From: Fluviirhizobium alvei
GTDB lineage: Bacteria > Pseudomonadota > Alphaproteobacteria > Rhizobiales > Rhizobiaceae
NCBI RefSeq assembly: GCF_030551875.1
Contig: NZ_JAUOZU010000001.1
Coordinates: forward strand, 186,001-250,000
Reading direction: 5' to 3'
Length of the DNA: 64,000 bases
Shown here: positions 37,641 to 45,090 of the stretch, piece after piece
Position numbering within the stretch: position 1 is the stretch's first letter
Layout of the letters: the number at the start of each line of letters is the position of its first letter
Translations under genes and position numbers: made by a program
The notes under the pieces: generated by a model
What the model saw: only the letters and a program-made list of their open reading frames with translations
Database searches by the model: none
Told to the model about the DNA's origin: nothing

Positions 37641-38894
37641 TCAATGCGCGATGCCGGAACCGGCGGCTTCGTCGATCAGCCGGCCGGTGCGGAAACGATC
37701 GGGATCGAACGGACGTGACAGGTCGTGATGGCGTCCCGTCGCCATCAGCTGGGCGAGCATGACGCCACCCGCGGGAATGGCCTTGAAGCCGCCTGTGCCC
37801 CAGCCGCAATTGAGATAGAGGCCCTTCACCGGGCTCTCCCCGATGATCGGCGAGGAATCCGGCGTTACATCTACCACGCCACCCCATTGCCGCATAAGCT
37901 TCAACTGGCCGAGGGCGGGGAACATTTCGAGCAGCCCGGCGATCACCGTCTCGAGCGCCGGCAGGTTGCCGCGCTGCTGGTAGGATGGCACCCGGTCGAG
38001 CCCGCCGCCGATAACGAATTCGCCCTTGGCCGACTGGTTGACATAGGTTCCGGTCGCCGGCGCCAGAACGGTGCAGTCGAGGACCGGTTTCACCGGTTCG
38101 GAAACGCAGGCCTGCAGCGTATAGGAGGTGATCGGCAGCCGGAAACCGGCCTTGCCGGCCAGAACCGAGGAATGGCCGGCAACCGCGAGCCCGACGGCAT
38201 CGGCCCGGATCGGTCCCTTCGCCGTCATCACGCCCTTGCAGGCGCCATTCTCGATCAGGAAATCGCTCACTTCACAATTCTGGATGATGTCGATGCCGAG
38301 CCGGTCAGCCGCCCGCGCATAGCCCCAGGCCACGGCATCGTGGCGGGCCGAACCCGCGCGCCCCTGCCAGACGCCGCCCAGCACTTCGAACCGCGCATTC
38401 GGCGACAGGTCGTAGAGCGGCAGCAGTTTGCGGATCTCGCTGACGGTCAGCAGTTCGGAATCGATGCCGTTGATCTGCATGGCATTGACGAGGCGGGCGG
38501 CAACTTCCATCTCGCCGCGCGAATGGACCATGGTCAGCACGCCGCGCTGCGAGAACATGATGTTGTAGTTCAGGTCCCGCGACAGGTTTTCGTAGAGGGT
38601 GAGCGACAATTCATAGAGGGCGGCACTTTCCGGATAGAAATAGTTCGACCGGATCGTGGTCGTGTTGCGGCCGGTATTGCCGCCGCCCAGCCAGCCCTTT
38701 TCGATCACCGCGACATTGGTGATGCCATGGTTCTTCGCCAGATAGTAGGCGGTCGCCAGCCCGTGGCCGCCGCCGCCGATGATGATCGCATCATAGCGGC
38801 TCTTGGCTTCCGGCGAGCGCCAGGCCTTCTGCCAGCCCTTCTGGTGGTTGAACCCTTCCTTTATGAGGGAGAGGGCGGAATAATGACGGGTCAT
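37641..38894 (-). CDS. soxB: Sarcosine oxidase beta subunit
   Basis: 417-residue FAD-dependent amine oxidase subunit, the site of sarcosine oxidation. The dinucleotide-binding motif is DAIIIGGGGHGLATAYYLAK near residue 35; LGGGNTGRNTTTIRSNYFYP and GQLKLMRQWGGVVDVTPDSS carry family-specific residues for the covalent flavin and substrate. The ATG at 38894 follows AAAGG. A 184-bp palindromic element separates it from the upstream dimethylglycine dehydrogenase-like gene, so transcription may partly end there. Acts with soxD, soxA and soxG in the cytoplasm. Confidence 0.93.
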   Translation of the reverse strand: MTRHYSALSLIKEGFNHQKGWQKAWRSPEAKSRYDAIIIGGGGHGLATAYYLAKNHGITNVAVIEKGWLGGGNTGRNTTTIRSNYFYPESAALYELSLTLYENLSRDLNYNIMFSQRGVLTMVHSRGEMEVAARLVNAMQINGIDSELLTVSEIRKLLPLYDLSPNARFEVLGGVWQGRAGSARHDAVAWGYARAADRLGIDIIQNCEVSDFLIENGACKGVMTAKGPIRADAVGLAVAGHSSVLAGKAGFRLPITSYTLQACVSEPVKPVLDCTVLAPATGTYVNQSAKGEFVIGGGLDRVPSYQQRGNLPALETVIAGLLEMFPALGQLKLMRQWGGVVDVTPDSSPIIGESPVKGLYLNCGWGTGGFKAIPAGGVMLAQLMATGRHHDLSRPFDPDRFRTGRLIDEAAGSGIAH

Positions 38895-38917
38895 GGGAAA
38901 ACCTTTGAAATTCTTTT

Positions 38918-39101
38918 ACCCCTCACCAACTTCGGCCAGGGGTTCGCGTTCCGCTCACCCGGCCTTCGTATCCTCTCCCGCAAGGGGAGAGGTAGGGTGC
39001 CACAAGATCGGCGTTGCCGCGGGTTTATCTCTCCCCTTGCGGGAGAGGATAGCAAGACCGCGATCGGCGAAGCCGATCGCTGGTCGCGCTTGGTGAGGGG
39101 T
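38918..39101. repeat. 184-bp palindromic intergenic mosaic element
   Basis: Outer ends ACCCCTCACCAA (38918-38929) and TTGGTGAGGGGT (39090-39101) are perfect 12-bp inverted repeats. Inside, 38969-38991 and 39029-39051 are perfect 23-bp inverted copies, each itself a hairpin (stem CCTCTCCC/GGGGAGAGG with a GCAA loop on one strand). GATCGGC-GAA-GCCGATC forms another stem at 39063-39079. This CCTCTCCC..GGGGAGAGG unit with CACCAA/TTGGTG ends is a widespread alphaproteobacterial intergenic palindrome. It sits between two same-strand genes of the amine-catabolism unit and may stabilise or partly terminate the transcript. Confidence 0.85.
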
Positions 39102-39122
39102 ATCGCGGACAGGGACCGCATC

Positions 39123-41537
39123 TTACATCCTCAACACCTTGCCTTCGGGGTCATAGGGCGAGGCCGGGATCACCCGGCAGGCCCGCTCGTCGCCGACGAT
39201 GAACGTCGTCAATTCGGTTCCCGGAACCGCCAGCTCCCGATCGATCAGCGCCATCGCAAGGCTCTTGCCGATCGTATGGCCGTAACCGCCAGACGTGACG
39301 TAACCGACGAGCTTGCCATCTTTCAGGATCGGCTCGTAACCGGAAGCATCGGCATTGGTGGCATCGACTTCGAGCGTCACCTGCAGCTGGCGCGCCGACT
39401 GTGTTTCCTTTTCGCGCAGCGCAGCGTCGCGGCCGATGAAATCGGGCTTCGTAAAATCGATGAAGCGATCGAACAGCGTCATCTGCGGCGTATAACCCTG
39501 GGTGAATTCCCGGCTCCAGATCCCGTAGCTCTTTTCAAGCCGCATCGAAAGCGATGCGCCGAAACCCACTTCCTTAAGACCGAGATCGGCACCGGCCTTC
39601 AACAGCGTTTCGCGCAGGCTTCTATGCTGGCTTGCATGGCAGTTGATCTCGTAGCCCATTTCCCCTGTCACCGACATGCGGCCGACCTTGGCGCGGATCA
39701 GCCCGACATCGATCGTCCGGCAGGCGAGGAATTTGAAGCCCTCGTTCGAGACATCGTCGGCCGTCGTCCGTTCGAGCACCTTGCGTGCCAAGGGACCGCA
39801 GAGCGAGAAGCCGACATAGGTGTCGGAAATGTCGCTGACCTCGACCCCTTCGCTCAGGTGGCTTTCGAACCAGCGCATGTGCCATTCGCGCAGATAGTAG
39901 GAACCCATGATCCAGTAGCTGCCGTCGCCCCAGTTGAAGATCGTGAGGTCACCCTTGAGCTTGCCGTTGGGCGCCAGCATCGGCGCGAGAACCGAACGGC
40001 CGGGCTTGGGGATCTTGCAGGCAAAGACATGGTCGAGCCACGCCTGCGCCTGGGGCCCCTTCACCTCATAACGGGAATAGCCGGAAATATCGATGAGGCC
40101 TGCCTTTTCACGCGTATGGCGCACTTCCGCGCCGACGATATCGAAGGCGCTCGAACGGCGCAGCGTCGGGTTTTCGACATAGTCCTTCGGTGCGAAATAG
40201 AGCGGCACTTCGAGCCCCCAGGAAACGCCCCAGCGCGCGCCGGCTTCGGTCATCTGGTCATAGGAGGGCGAGACTTTCAGCGGCCGCCCGGCGGGCAGCT
40301 GTTCGTTCGGGTAGCTCATCACGAAGCGGCGAGAATAGAACTGGCCGGTCGTTTCCTTGATATATTGACGGTTGGAGGCATGCTGGCCGTATCGGGCAAT
40401 GTCCATGCCGAAAATATCGTCTTCCGGCTCGCCGAGGATCATCCATTCGGCCAGTGCCTTGCCGACGCCGCCGCCCTGCATGAAGCCGGCCATGACACCG
40501 CAAGCGACCCAGTAATTGTCCTTGCCGCGCACGGGGCCGACCAGCGGGTTGCCGTCCGGCGTGAAGGTGAAGGCGCCGTTGACCCAGCGCTTGATCCCGG
40601 CTTCCGCCAGCACCGGATAGCGCTCGTAGGAGAGCGTCAGCTCATGCTCGATCCGGTCGGGATCCTCCTGGATCAGGTCGAAGCCGTAGTCCCAGGGCGC
40701 ACCATCCATGTTCCAGTGGCGGTGATCGGTCTCGTATATGCCGATCAGGATGCCCTTCTGCTCCTGGCGCAGATAGGAGAAGCCGTCGAGATCGACCATG
40801 GTCGGCAGTTCGTGGCCAAGCTTGGCGACCTCGGGAATGGCCTCGGTGACGAGATACATATGTTCGAGCGGCGAGACCGGCAGTTCGAGCCCTGCCATGC
40901 GGCCGACCTGCTTGGCCCAGAGGCCGCCGGCATTGACCACATGTTCGGCATTGATGGTGCCCTGTTCGGTCACAACGTCCCAGCTCTTGTCGGGACGCTG
41001 GTTGAGTTCGAGTACCCGGTTCTTCTCGACGATCGAGGCGCCACGGTTTTTCGCCGCCCGCGCATAGGCATGGACGACGGCAGACGGATCGATATGGCCT
41101 TCGCGCTCGGCAAACAGGCCGCCGATGATGCCGTCCGGCTTGACGATCGGGCAGCGTTCGAGAATTTCGTCGACCCCGATCAGGCGCACATCATCGATCC
41201 CGGTCGACTGGAAGACGCGGATCGAGGCCTTGAGCGCATCCCAGCGGTCCGGATTGCAGGCATAGGAAATGCCGCCCGTCGTATGCATGGAAATGTTGAC
41301 GCCGGATTCCTTCTCGACCTCGCTCAGAAGGTCGATCGTATAGGCATGCAGGGTCGCCACATTCGGGTTTGAGTTGAGCGCATGGAAGCCGCCGGCCGCA
41401 TGCCAGCTCGAGCCCGAGGTCAGAACGTTGCGCTCCACGAGCAGCGTATCCGTCCAGCCATATTTTGCCAGATGGTAGAGAATGGCGGTGCCGACGACGC
41501 CACCACCGATGACCACGACCTTGTAATGCGACTTCAC
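39123..41537 (-). CDS. Dimethylglycine dehydrogenase-like FAD-dependent oxidoreductase with GcvT domain
   Basis: 804-residue protein. Residues 1-370 are a DAO-type FAD domain (VVVIGGGVVGTAILYHLAK) with SSWHAAGGFHALN, whose His matches the covalent FAD attachment site of mammalian DMGDH. A FAO_M linker is followed by GCV_T and GCV_T_C folate-binding domains (AQAWLDHVFACKIPKPGR, GEMGYEINCHASQ, DFIGRDAAL). It should oxidise an N-methyl amino acid such as dimethylglycine to sarcosine, loading one-carbon units on tetrahydrofolate. The GTG at 41537 follows GGATGGAG and gives the usual MKSHYKVVVIGGG start; an ATG at 41549 is possible, and one at 41582 falls inside an inverted repeat. Confidence 0.9.
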   Translation of the reverse strand: MKSHYKVVVIGGGVVGTAILYHLAKYGWTDTLLVERNVLTSGSSWHAAGGFHALNSNPNVATLHAYTIDLLSEVEKESGVNISMHTTGGISYACNPDRWDALKASIRVFQSTGIDDVRLIGVDEILERCPIVKPDGIIGGLFAEREGHIDPSAVVHAYARAAKNRGASIVEKNRVLELNQRPDKSWDVVTEQGTINAEHVVNAGGLWAKQVGRMAGLELPVSPLEHMYLVTEAIPEVAKLGHELPTMVDLDGFSYLRQEQKGILIGIYETDHRHWNMDGAPWDYGFDLIQEDPDRIEHELTLSYERYPVLAEAGIKRWVNGAFTFTPDGNPLVGPVRGKDNYWVACGVMAGFMQGGGVGKALAEWMILGEPEDDIFGMDIARYGQHASNRQYIKETTGQFYSRRFVMSYPNEQLPAGRPLKVSPSYDQMTEAGARWGVSWGLEVPLYFAPKDYVENPTLRRSSAFDIVGAEVRHTREKAGLIDISGYSRYEVKGPQAQAWLDHVFACKIPKPGRSVLAPMLAPNGKLKGDLTIFNWGDGSYWIMGSYYLREWHMRWFESHLSEGVEVSDISDTYVGFSLCGPLARKVLERTTADDVSNEGFKFLACRTIDVGLIRAKVGRMSVTGEMGYEINCHASQHRSLRETLLKAGADLGLKEVGFGASLSMRLEKSYGIWSREFTQGYTPQMTLFDRFIDFTKPDFIGRDAALREKETQSARQLQVTLEVDATNADASGYEPILKDGKLVGYVTSGGYGHTIGKSLAMALIDRELAVPGTELTTFIVGDERACRVIPASPYDPEGKVLRM

Positions 41538-41565
41538 GTTCCACTCCATCCGTTGCTGCGCCGAG

Positions 41566-41585
41566 TTTATGTTTGTGTACATAAA
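41566..41585. promoter_or_regulatory. Perfect inverted repeat upstream of the dimethylglycine dehydrogenase-like gene
   Basis: TTTATGT (41566-41572) and ACATAAA (41579-41585) form a perfect 7-bp inverted repeat around TTGTGT, ending 28 bases upstream of the GTG start at 41537. The form is that of a TetR- or GntR-family operator; the TetR gene at the far end of the same unit is the obvious candidate regulator. Confidence 0.55.
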
Positions 41586-41660
41586 TGTCTAGAGCGAATC
41601 TGAGGCTTTCCGCTGGATTTTTCCAGCTTCAAAAGCGTCATCAGATCCCAAATCCATGCG

Positions 41661-41696
41661 CATTCCGGCGGTCGGTAGACATTCTTGTCCGGAATG
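41661..41696. promoter_or_regulatory. Second inverted repeat in the divergent Ldh/DMGDH intergenic region
   Basis: CATTCCGG (41661-41668) and CCGGAATG (41689-41696) form a perfect 8-bp inverted repeat with a 20-base spacer, about 90 bases upstream of the Ldh-family ATG. A further GCTGGA-TTTT-TCCAGC hairpin lies near 41611-41626. These may be operators or leader structures for the divergent genes. Confidence 0.35.
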
Positions 41697-41786
41697 GTTG
41701 CGGATCGTAAATGTCGGGAAGCAGCGTGAAACCTTGCGGCGAGACCGCTAATCTGCCATCACGCCGTCGCCAGAAGAGGAAATACC

Positions 41787-42806
41787 ATGTCCAAACCCGT
41801 CAAGCTGACCGCCGATCAGGCGTCCGATCTGATTTTTGATGCTCTCGTGGGGGCCGGAACGGTGGCGCGCAATGCCCGCTACCTCGCCGATGCGGTGCTG
41901 GAGACGGAACTCGCGGGTCTCGACGGTCACGGTTTCCACTGGCTCAAGGTCTATTGCGAGCATGTGCAGGCAGGCAAGGTGGATGGCAAGGCAACGCCGG
42001 TGGTCAAGCGCATGACCAACGTGGCCTTCCGCGTCGATGCCAAGAACGGTTTTGCCCATCCGGCGATCGAGAAGGGCCTCGCCCATCTCATTCCCGCCGC
42101 CCAGGATCACGGTATTGCCGCGATGGCCGTTCACAATTCCTACAATGCCGGCACGCTCGGCTTTCATACGGCCCAGATTGCCGAACAGGGGCTGGTGGCG
42201 CTCGGTTTTGCCAATTCGGTGCCGGCCATGGCGCCGGTCGGCGGTCGCAACCCGGTCATCGGCACCAATCCGGTTTCCTTTGCCGTGCCCGGCCGCAAGG
42301 GGCGCGTGGCCTTCCTCATCGACCAGTCCTCCTCGACCGTTGCCTGGACGGCAGTGAAGCGGGCGGCCGAGGAAAACCGCGTCATTCCGGAAGGCTGGGC
42401 GCTTGACCGCGAGGGCAAGCCGACCACCGATCCGCAGAAGGCGCTCGAAGGCTCGATGGCGCCGGCTGGCGGCTACAAGGGTTTCGGCTGGGGCCTGATC
42501 GTCGAAGCGCTCTGCGCAGCGGTCGCGGGTGCCAATCGTGGCGTCGAAATGGGCTCGATGACGGAGAATGACGGACTTCCCGTCGGTGCCGGCCAATTCT
42601 TCATCGCGCTTGAGCCGAAGGTATTCTCCGGCGGCCTGTTCGAAAAACAGATCGAGCGTCTGATCGCATCGATCACGGCCCAGTCCGGCGCCCGGCTGCC
42701 GAATGCACGCAGGGTGGAAAGCCGTAACAAAATGCTCAAATCCGGCTTGACGATCGACCGGGAACTCCATGACGTATTGAAAGCCTACGCCACACGTTCG
42801 ATCTGA
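41787..42806 (+). CDS. Ldh-family NAD(P)-dependent oxidoreductase (malate/L-lactate/piperideine-carboxylate reductase type)
   Basis: 339 residues of the type-II malate/L-lactate dehydrogenase superfamily, which uses a fold unrelated to the Rossmann type and includes delta1-piperideine-2-carboxylate/delta1-pyrroline-2-carboxylate reductases, ureidoglycolate dehydrogenase and sulfolactate dehydrogenase. Signatures: LETELAGLDGHGFHWLKVY with the catalytic His, VHNSYNAGTLGFHTAQIA, and PVGGRNPVIGTNPVSFAVPG. Substrate cannot be fixed by sequence; next to N-methyl amino acid oxidases a cyclic imino acid or 2-oxo acid is plausible. Divergent from the dimethylglycine dehydrogenase-like gene and followed 33 bases later by an amine oxidase. 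Confidence 0.85.
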   Translation: MSKPVKLTADQASDLIFDALVGAGTVARNARYLADAVLETELAGLDGHGFHWLKVYCEHVQAGKVDGKATPVVKRMTNVAFRVDAKNGFAHPAIEKGLAHLIPAAQDHGIAAMAVHNSYNAGTLGFHTAQIAEQGLVALGFANSVPAMAPVGGRNPVIGTNPVSFAVPGRKGRVAFLIDQSSSTVAWTAVKRAAEENRVIPEGWALDREGKPTTDPQKALEGSMAPAGGYKGFGWGLIVEALCAAVAGANRGVEMGSMTENDGLPVGAGQFFIALEPKVFSGGLFEKQIERLIASITAQSGARLPNARRVESRNKMLKSGLTIDRELHDVLKAYATRSI

Positions 42807-42839
42807 GTTTTCTGCCGGATCGCTGCCACGGAGTTTGAC

Positions 42840-44126
42840 GTGAACGATCCCGCCTTTCGCACCCCGATCTGGACCGAAGGTCTGACGCGCCGTTTTGTAC
42901 CGCAGCCGGTCAAGATCCCGGCGTCGGTCGATCTTGCCATCGTCGGCGGCGGTTTTCTCGGGCTCTCGGCGGCACTATCTGCGGCGCGTCGCGGTCTGTC
43001 GGTCGCGCTCTTCGAAGCCGGCCGCATCGGAGAGGGCGCTTCCGGACTCAATGGCGGCCAGGTCATTCCCGGCATCAAGCAGGATCCGGAATGGATCCTC
43101 GCCAATCTGGGCGAGAATGCGGGCGGACGCCTGCTGTCCTTTGCCGCCAGCACCGCCGATCGGGTGTTCGATCTGATCGGCGCGGAAGGCATGGCGGTGC
43201 CCCATCGCCGCAACGGCTGGATCCAGGCCTGCCATACGGAAAAGGCGCTGGCCATGGCCACCGAGCGTCACCGCCAATGGGCCAATGCCGGCGCCGATGT
43301 CGCCATGCTCGGAGAGGCAGCGATTTCCCGCAAGATCGGCACGGACAATTATCTCGGCGGCTTCTGGGATCGTCGCGCCGGAGTGATCAATCCGCTCGCC
43401 TTCCAGCATGGACTGGCGATTGCCGCCGCAAACGCTGGCGCCATCCTCTGCGAGCGAACCCGTTGCATGGGCTTGCGCCGGCGTGACGGCCGCTGGCACC
43501 TTTCGCTCGATCAGGATCGCACGGTTTCGGCAGCCAAGGTCATCGTCGCCGCCAATGCCTATAGTGATGGCCTCATTCCCGGCCTGAAGCAGAGCCTCGT
43601 GGCGCTGCATTCGTTTCAGATTGCCACCGCACCGCTTCCCGAAACCCTTGAGCGCGCTATCCTGCCCGAAGAGCAGGCCGTGTCCGATTCCCGCCGCATC
43701 CTCGTCTACTACCGCAAGACCGCCGACAACCGGCTCGTTCTCGGCGGTCGCGGACGCATGAGCCTGCCGCGCTCACCGTCCGACTGGGCTCATCTTGAAC
43801 GCGCCCTGCGGCGTCTGTTTCCGGCGACGCAAGGCCTTCCGATCGAACGGCGCTGGTTCGGTCGCGTCGCCATGACACCCGATCATCTGCCGCATATCCA
43901 TGAACCGGAACCGGGGCTGATCACCCTGGTCGGATGCCAGGGCAGGGGCGTGGCGCTGATGACGGCCGCCGCCCCGCATCTCGTCGATTATCTTCAAGGT
44001 GGCGGGCCGGACATGCTTCCGTTTCCGGTCACGCCGATCGCGCCCATCGCCTTTCACCGGTTCCGCCGCATCGGCGTCACGGCCCTCGTCACCTGGTATC
44101 GCGCGCTCGACGCGCTGGAACGGTGA
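42840..44126 (+). CDS. FAD-dependent amine oxidase, DAO family (gamma-glutamylputrescine oxidase-like)
   Basis: 428 residues. The FAD-binding motif is DLAIVGGGFLGLSAALSAARR near residue 33 (split here at 20 residues or fewer), with EAGRIGEGASGLNGGQVIPG following, and the C-terminal part carries GCQGRGVALMTAAAPHLVDY with the second FAD loop. The family includes gamma-glutamylputrescine oxidase (PuuB), glycine/D-amino acid and N-methyl amino acid oxidases. The start is a GTG at 42840 with GGAG six bases upstream. Probably co-transcribed with the Ldh-family gene; the pair could oxidise and then reduce or rearrange a secondary amine (inference). Confidence 0.85.
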   Translation: MNDPAFRTPIWTEGLTRRFVPQPVKIPASVDLAIVGGGFLGLSAALSAARRGLSVALFEAGRIGEGASGLNGGQVIPGIKQDPEWILANLGENAGGRLLSFAASTADRVFDLIGAEGMAVPHRRNGWIQACHTEKALAMATERHRQWANAGADVAMLGEAAISRKIGTDNYLGGFWDRRAGVINPLAFQHGLAIAAANAGAILCERTRCMGLRRRDGRWHLSLDQDRTVSAAKVIVAANAYSDGLIPGLKQSLVALHSFQIATAPLPETLERAILPEEQAVSDSRRILVYYRKTADNRLVLGGRGRMSLPRSPSDWAHLERALRRLFPATQGLPIERRWFGRVAMTPDHLPHIHEPEPGLITLVGCQGRGVALMTAAAPHLVDYLQGGGPDMLPFPVTPIAPIAFHRFRRIGVTALVTWYRALDALER

Positions 44127-44199
44127 GCGGCCGCCATTTCCGGTTGACGTCTGTCATGAGCTGAAATAATTATATCCCATAACATTTCGGGAGGATGTC

Positions 44200-45078
44200 A
44201 TGATCGATCTCGCCAAGGTCCGCGCCATCGATATTCACACGCATGCTGAAGAGCCCTGCGGCTGCCATGCCGATGATGGTTACGATGATCTGCAGGCGTC
44301 GATGGCGCTCTATTTCGGCGCGCCCTGGCGGCATCCGCCCACCATCCCGGAAACGGCGGCGCATTATCGGGCCCAGAATATCGCGGCCGTGATCTTCCCG
44401 GTCGATTCCGAACGCGAGACCGGATACCGCCGCTACAAGAACGAGGAAGTGGCGGAACTGGCGGCGGAGAATTCCGACGTGCTCATTCCCTTCGCTTCGA
44501 TCGACCCCGCCAAGGGCAAGATGGGCGCCCGCGAAGCGCGCCGGCTGGTCGAGGAGTTCGGCGTCAAGGGTTTCAAGTTCCACCCGACGCTGCAGGGTTT
44601 CTACCCGAATGATCGCTCGGCCTATGTGCTCTATGAGGCGATTGCCGAAAGCGGCGCCATTGCGCTTTTCCATACCGGCCAGACCGGTGTGGGTGCCGGC
44701 ATGCGCGGCGGCAACGGCATGCGGCTCAAATATTCCAACCCGATGTATATCGACGATGTCGCGGTGGATTTCCCGGACATGCCGATTATCCTCGCCCATC
44801 CGTCCTTCCCCTGGCAGGAAGAGGCGCTGGCGATCGCGACCCACAAGCCGAATGTCTATATCGACATGTCCGGCTGGTCTCCGAAATATTTCCCGCCGAT
44901 CCTCGTGCGCTATGCCAACACGATCCTGAAAAAGAAGATGCTGTTCGGCTCCGACTGGCCGATGATCACGCCGGAACGCTGGCTGTCGGATTTCGAAAAG
45001 ATCGACATTCGTGATGAGGTGCGTCCGCTGATCCTCAAGGACAATGCGGCCCGCCTGCTTGGCTTCATGCAGGATTGA
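44200..45078 (+). CDS. Amidohydrolase-family (amidohydro_2) TIM-barrel protein
   Basis: 292 residues of the ACMSD/gamma-resorcylate decarboxylase-like amidohydrolase group. The N-terminal metal motif is AIDIHTHAEEP (H-x-H near residue 13-15), then GVKGFKFHPTLQGF, LFHTGQTG, IILAHPSFPW, and the final metal Asp in KMLFGSDWPMITPERW. Members are non-hydrolytic decarboxylases or hydrolases of ring or 2-pyrone compounds. It has an unusual CGCH (EEPCGCHADDG) insertion after the first motif. Starts 73 bases after the amine oxidase; a small SD GGGAGG is at 44190-44195. It converges on a GGDEF-EAL gene 12 bases after its stop. Confidence 0.82.
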   Translation: MIDLAKVRAIDIHTHAEEPCGCHADDGYDDLQASMALYFGAPWRHPPTIPETAAHYRAQNIAAVIFPVDSERETGYRRYKNEEVAELAAENSDVLIPFASIDPAKGKMGAREARRLVEEFGVKGFKFHPTLQGFYPNDRSAYVLYEAIAESGAIALFHTGQTGVGAGMRGGNGMRLKYSNPMYIDDVAVDFPDMPIILAHPSFPWQEEALAIATHKPNVYIDMSGWSPKYFPPILVRYANTILKKKMLFGSDWPMITPERWLSDFEKIDIRDEVRPLILKDNAARLLGFMQD

Positions 45079-45090
45079 TCCGCTTAGACC

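Noticed and set aside
37725-41372. 1215-codon open frame antisense to soxB and the dimethylglycine dehydrogenase-like gene
   Set aside because: It runs across two real genes and a palindromic element without any recognisable domain; codon positions fit the opposite strand.
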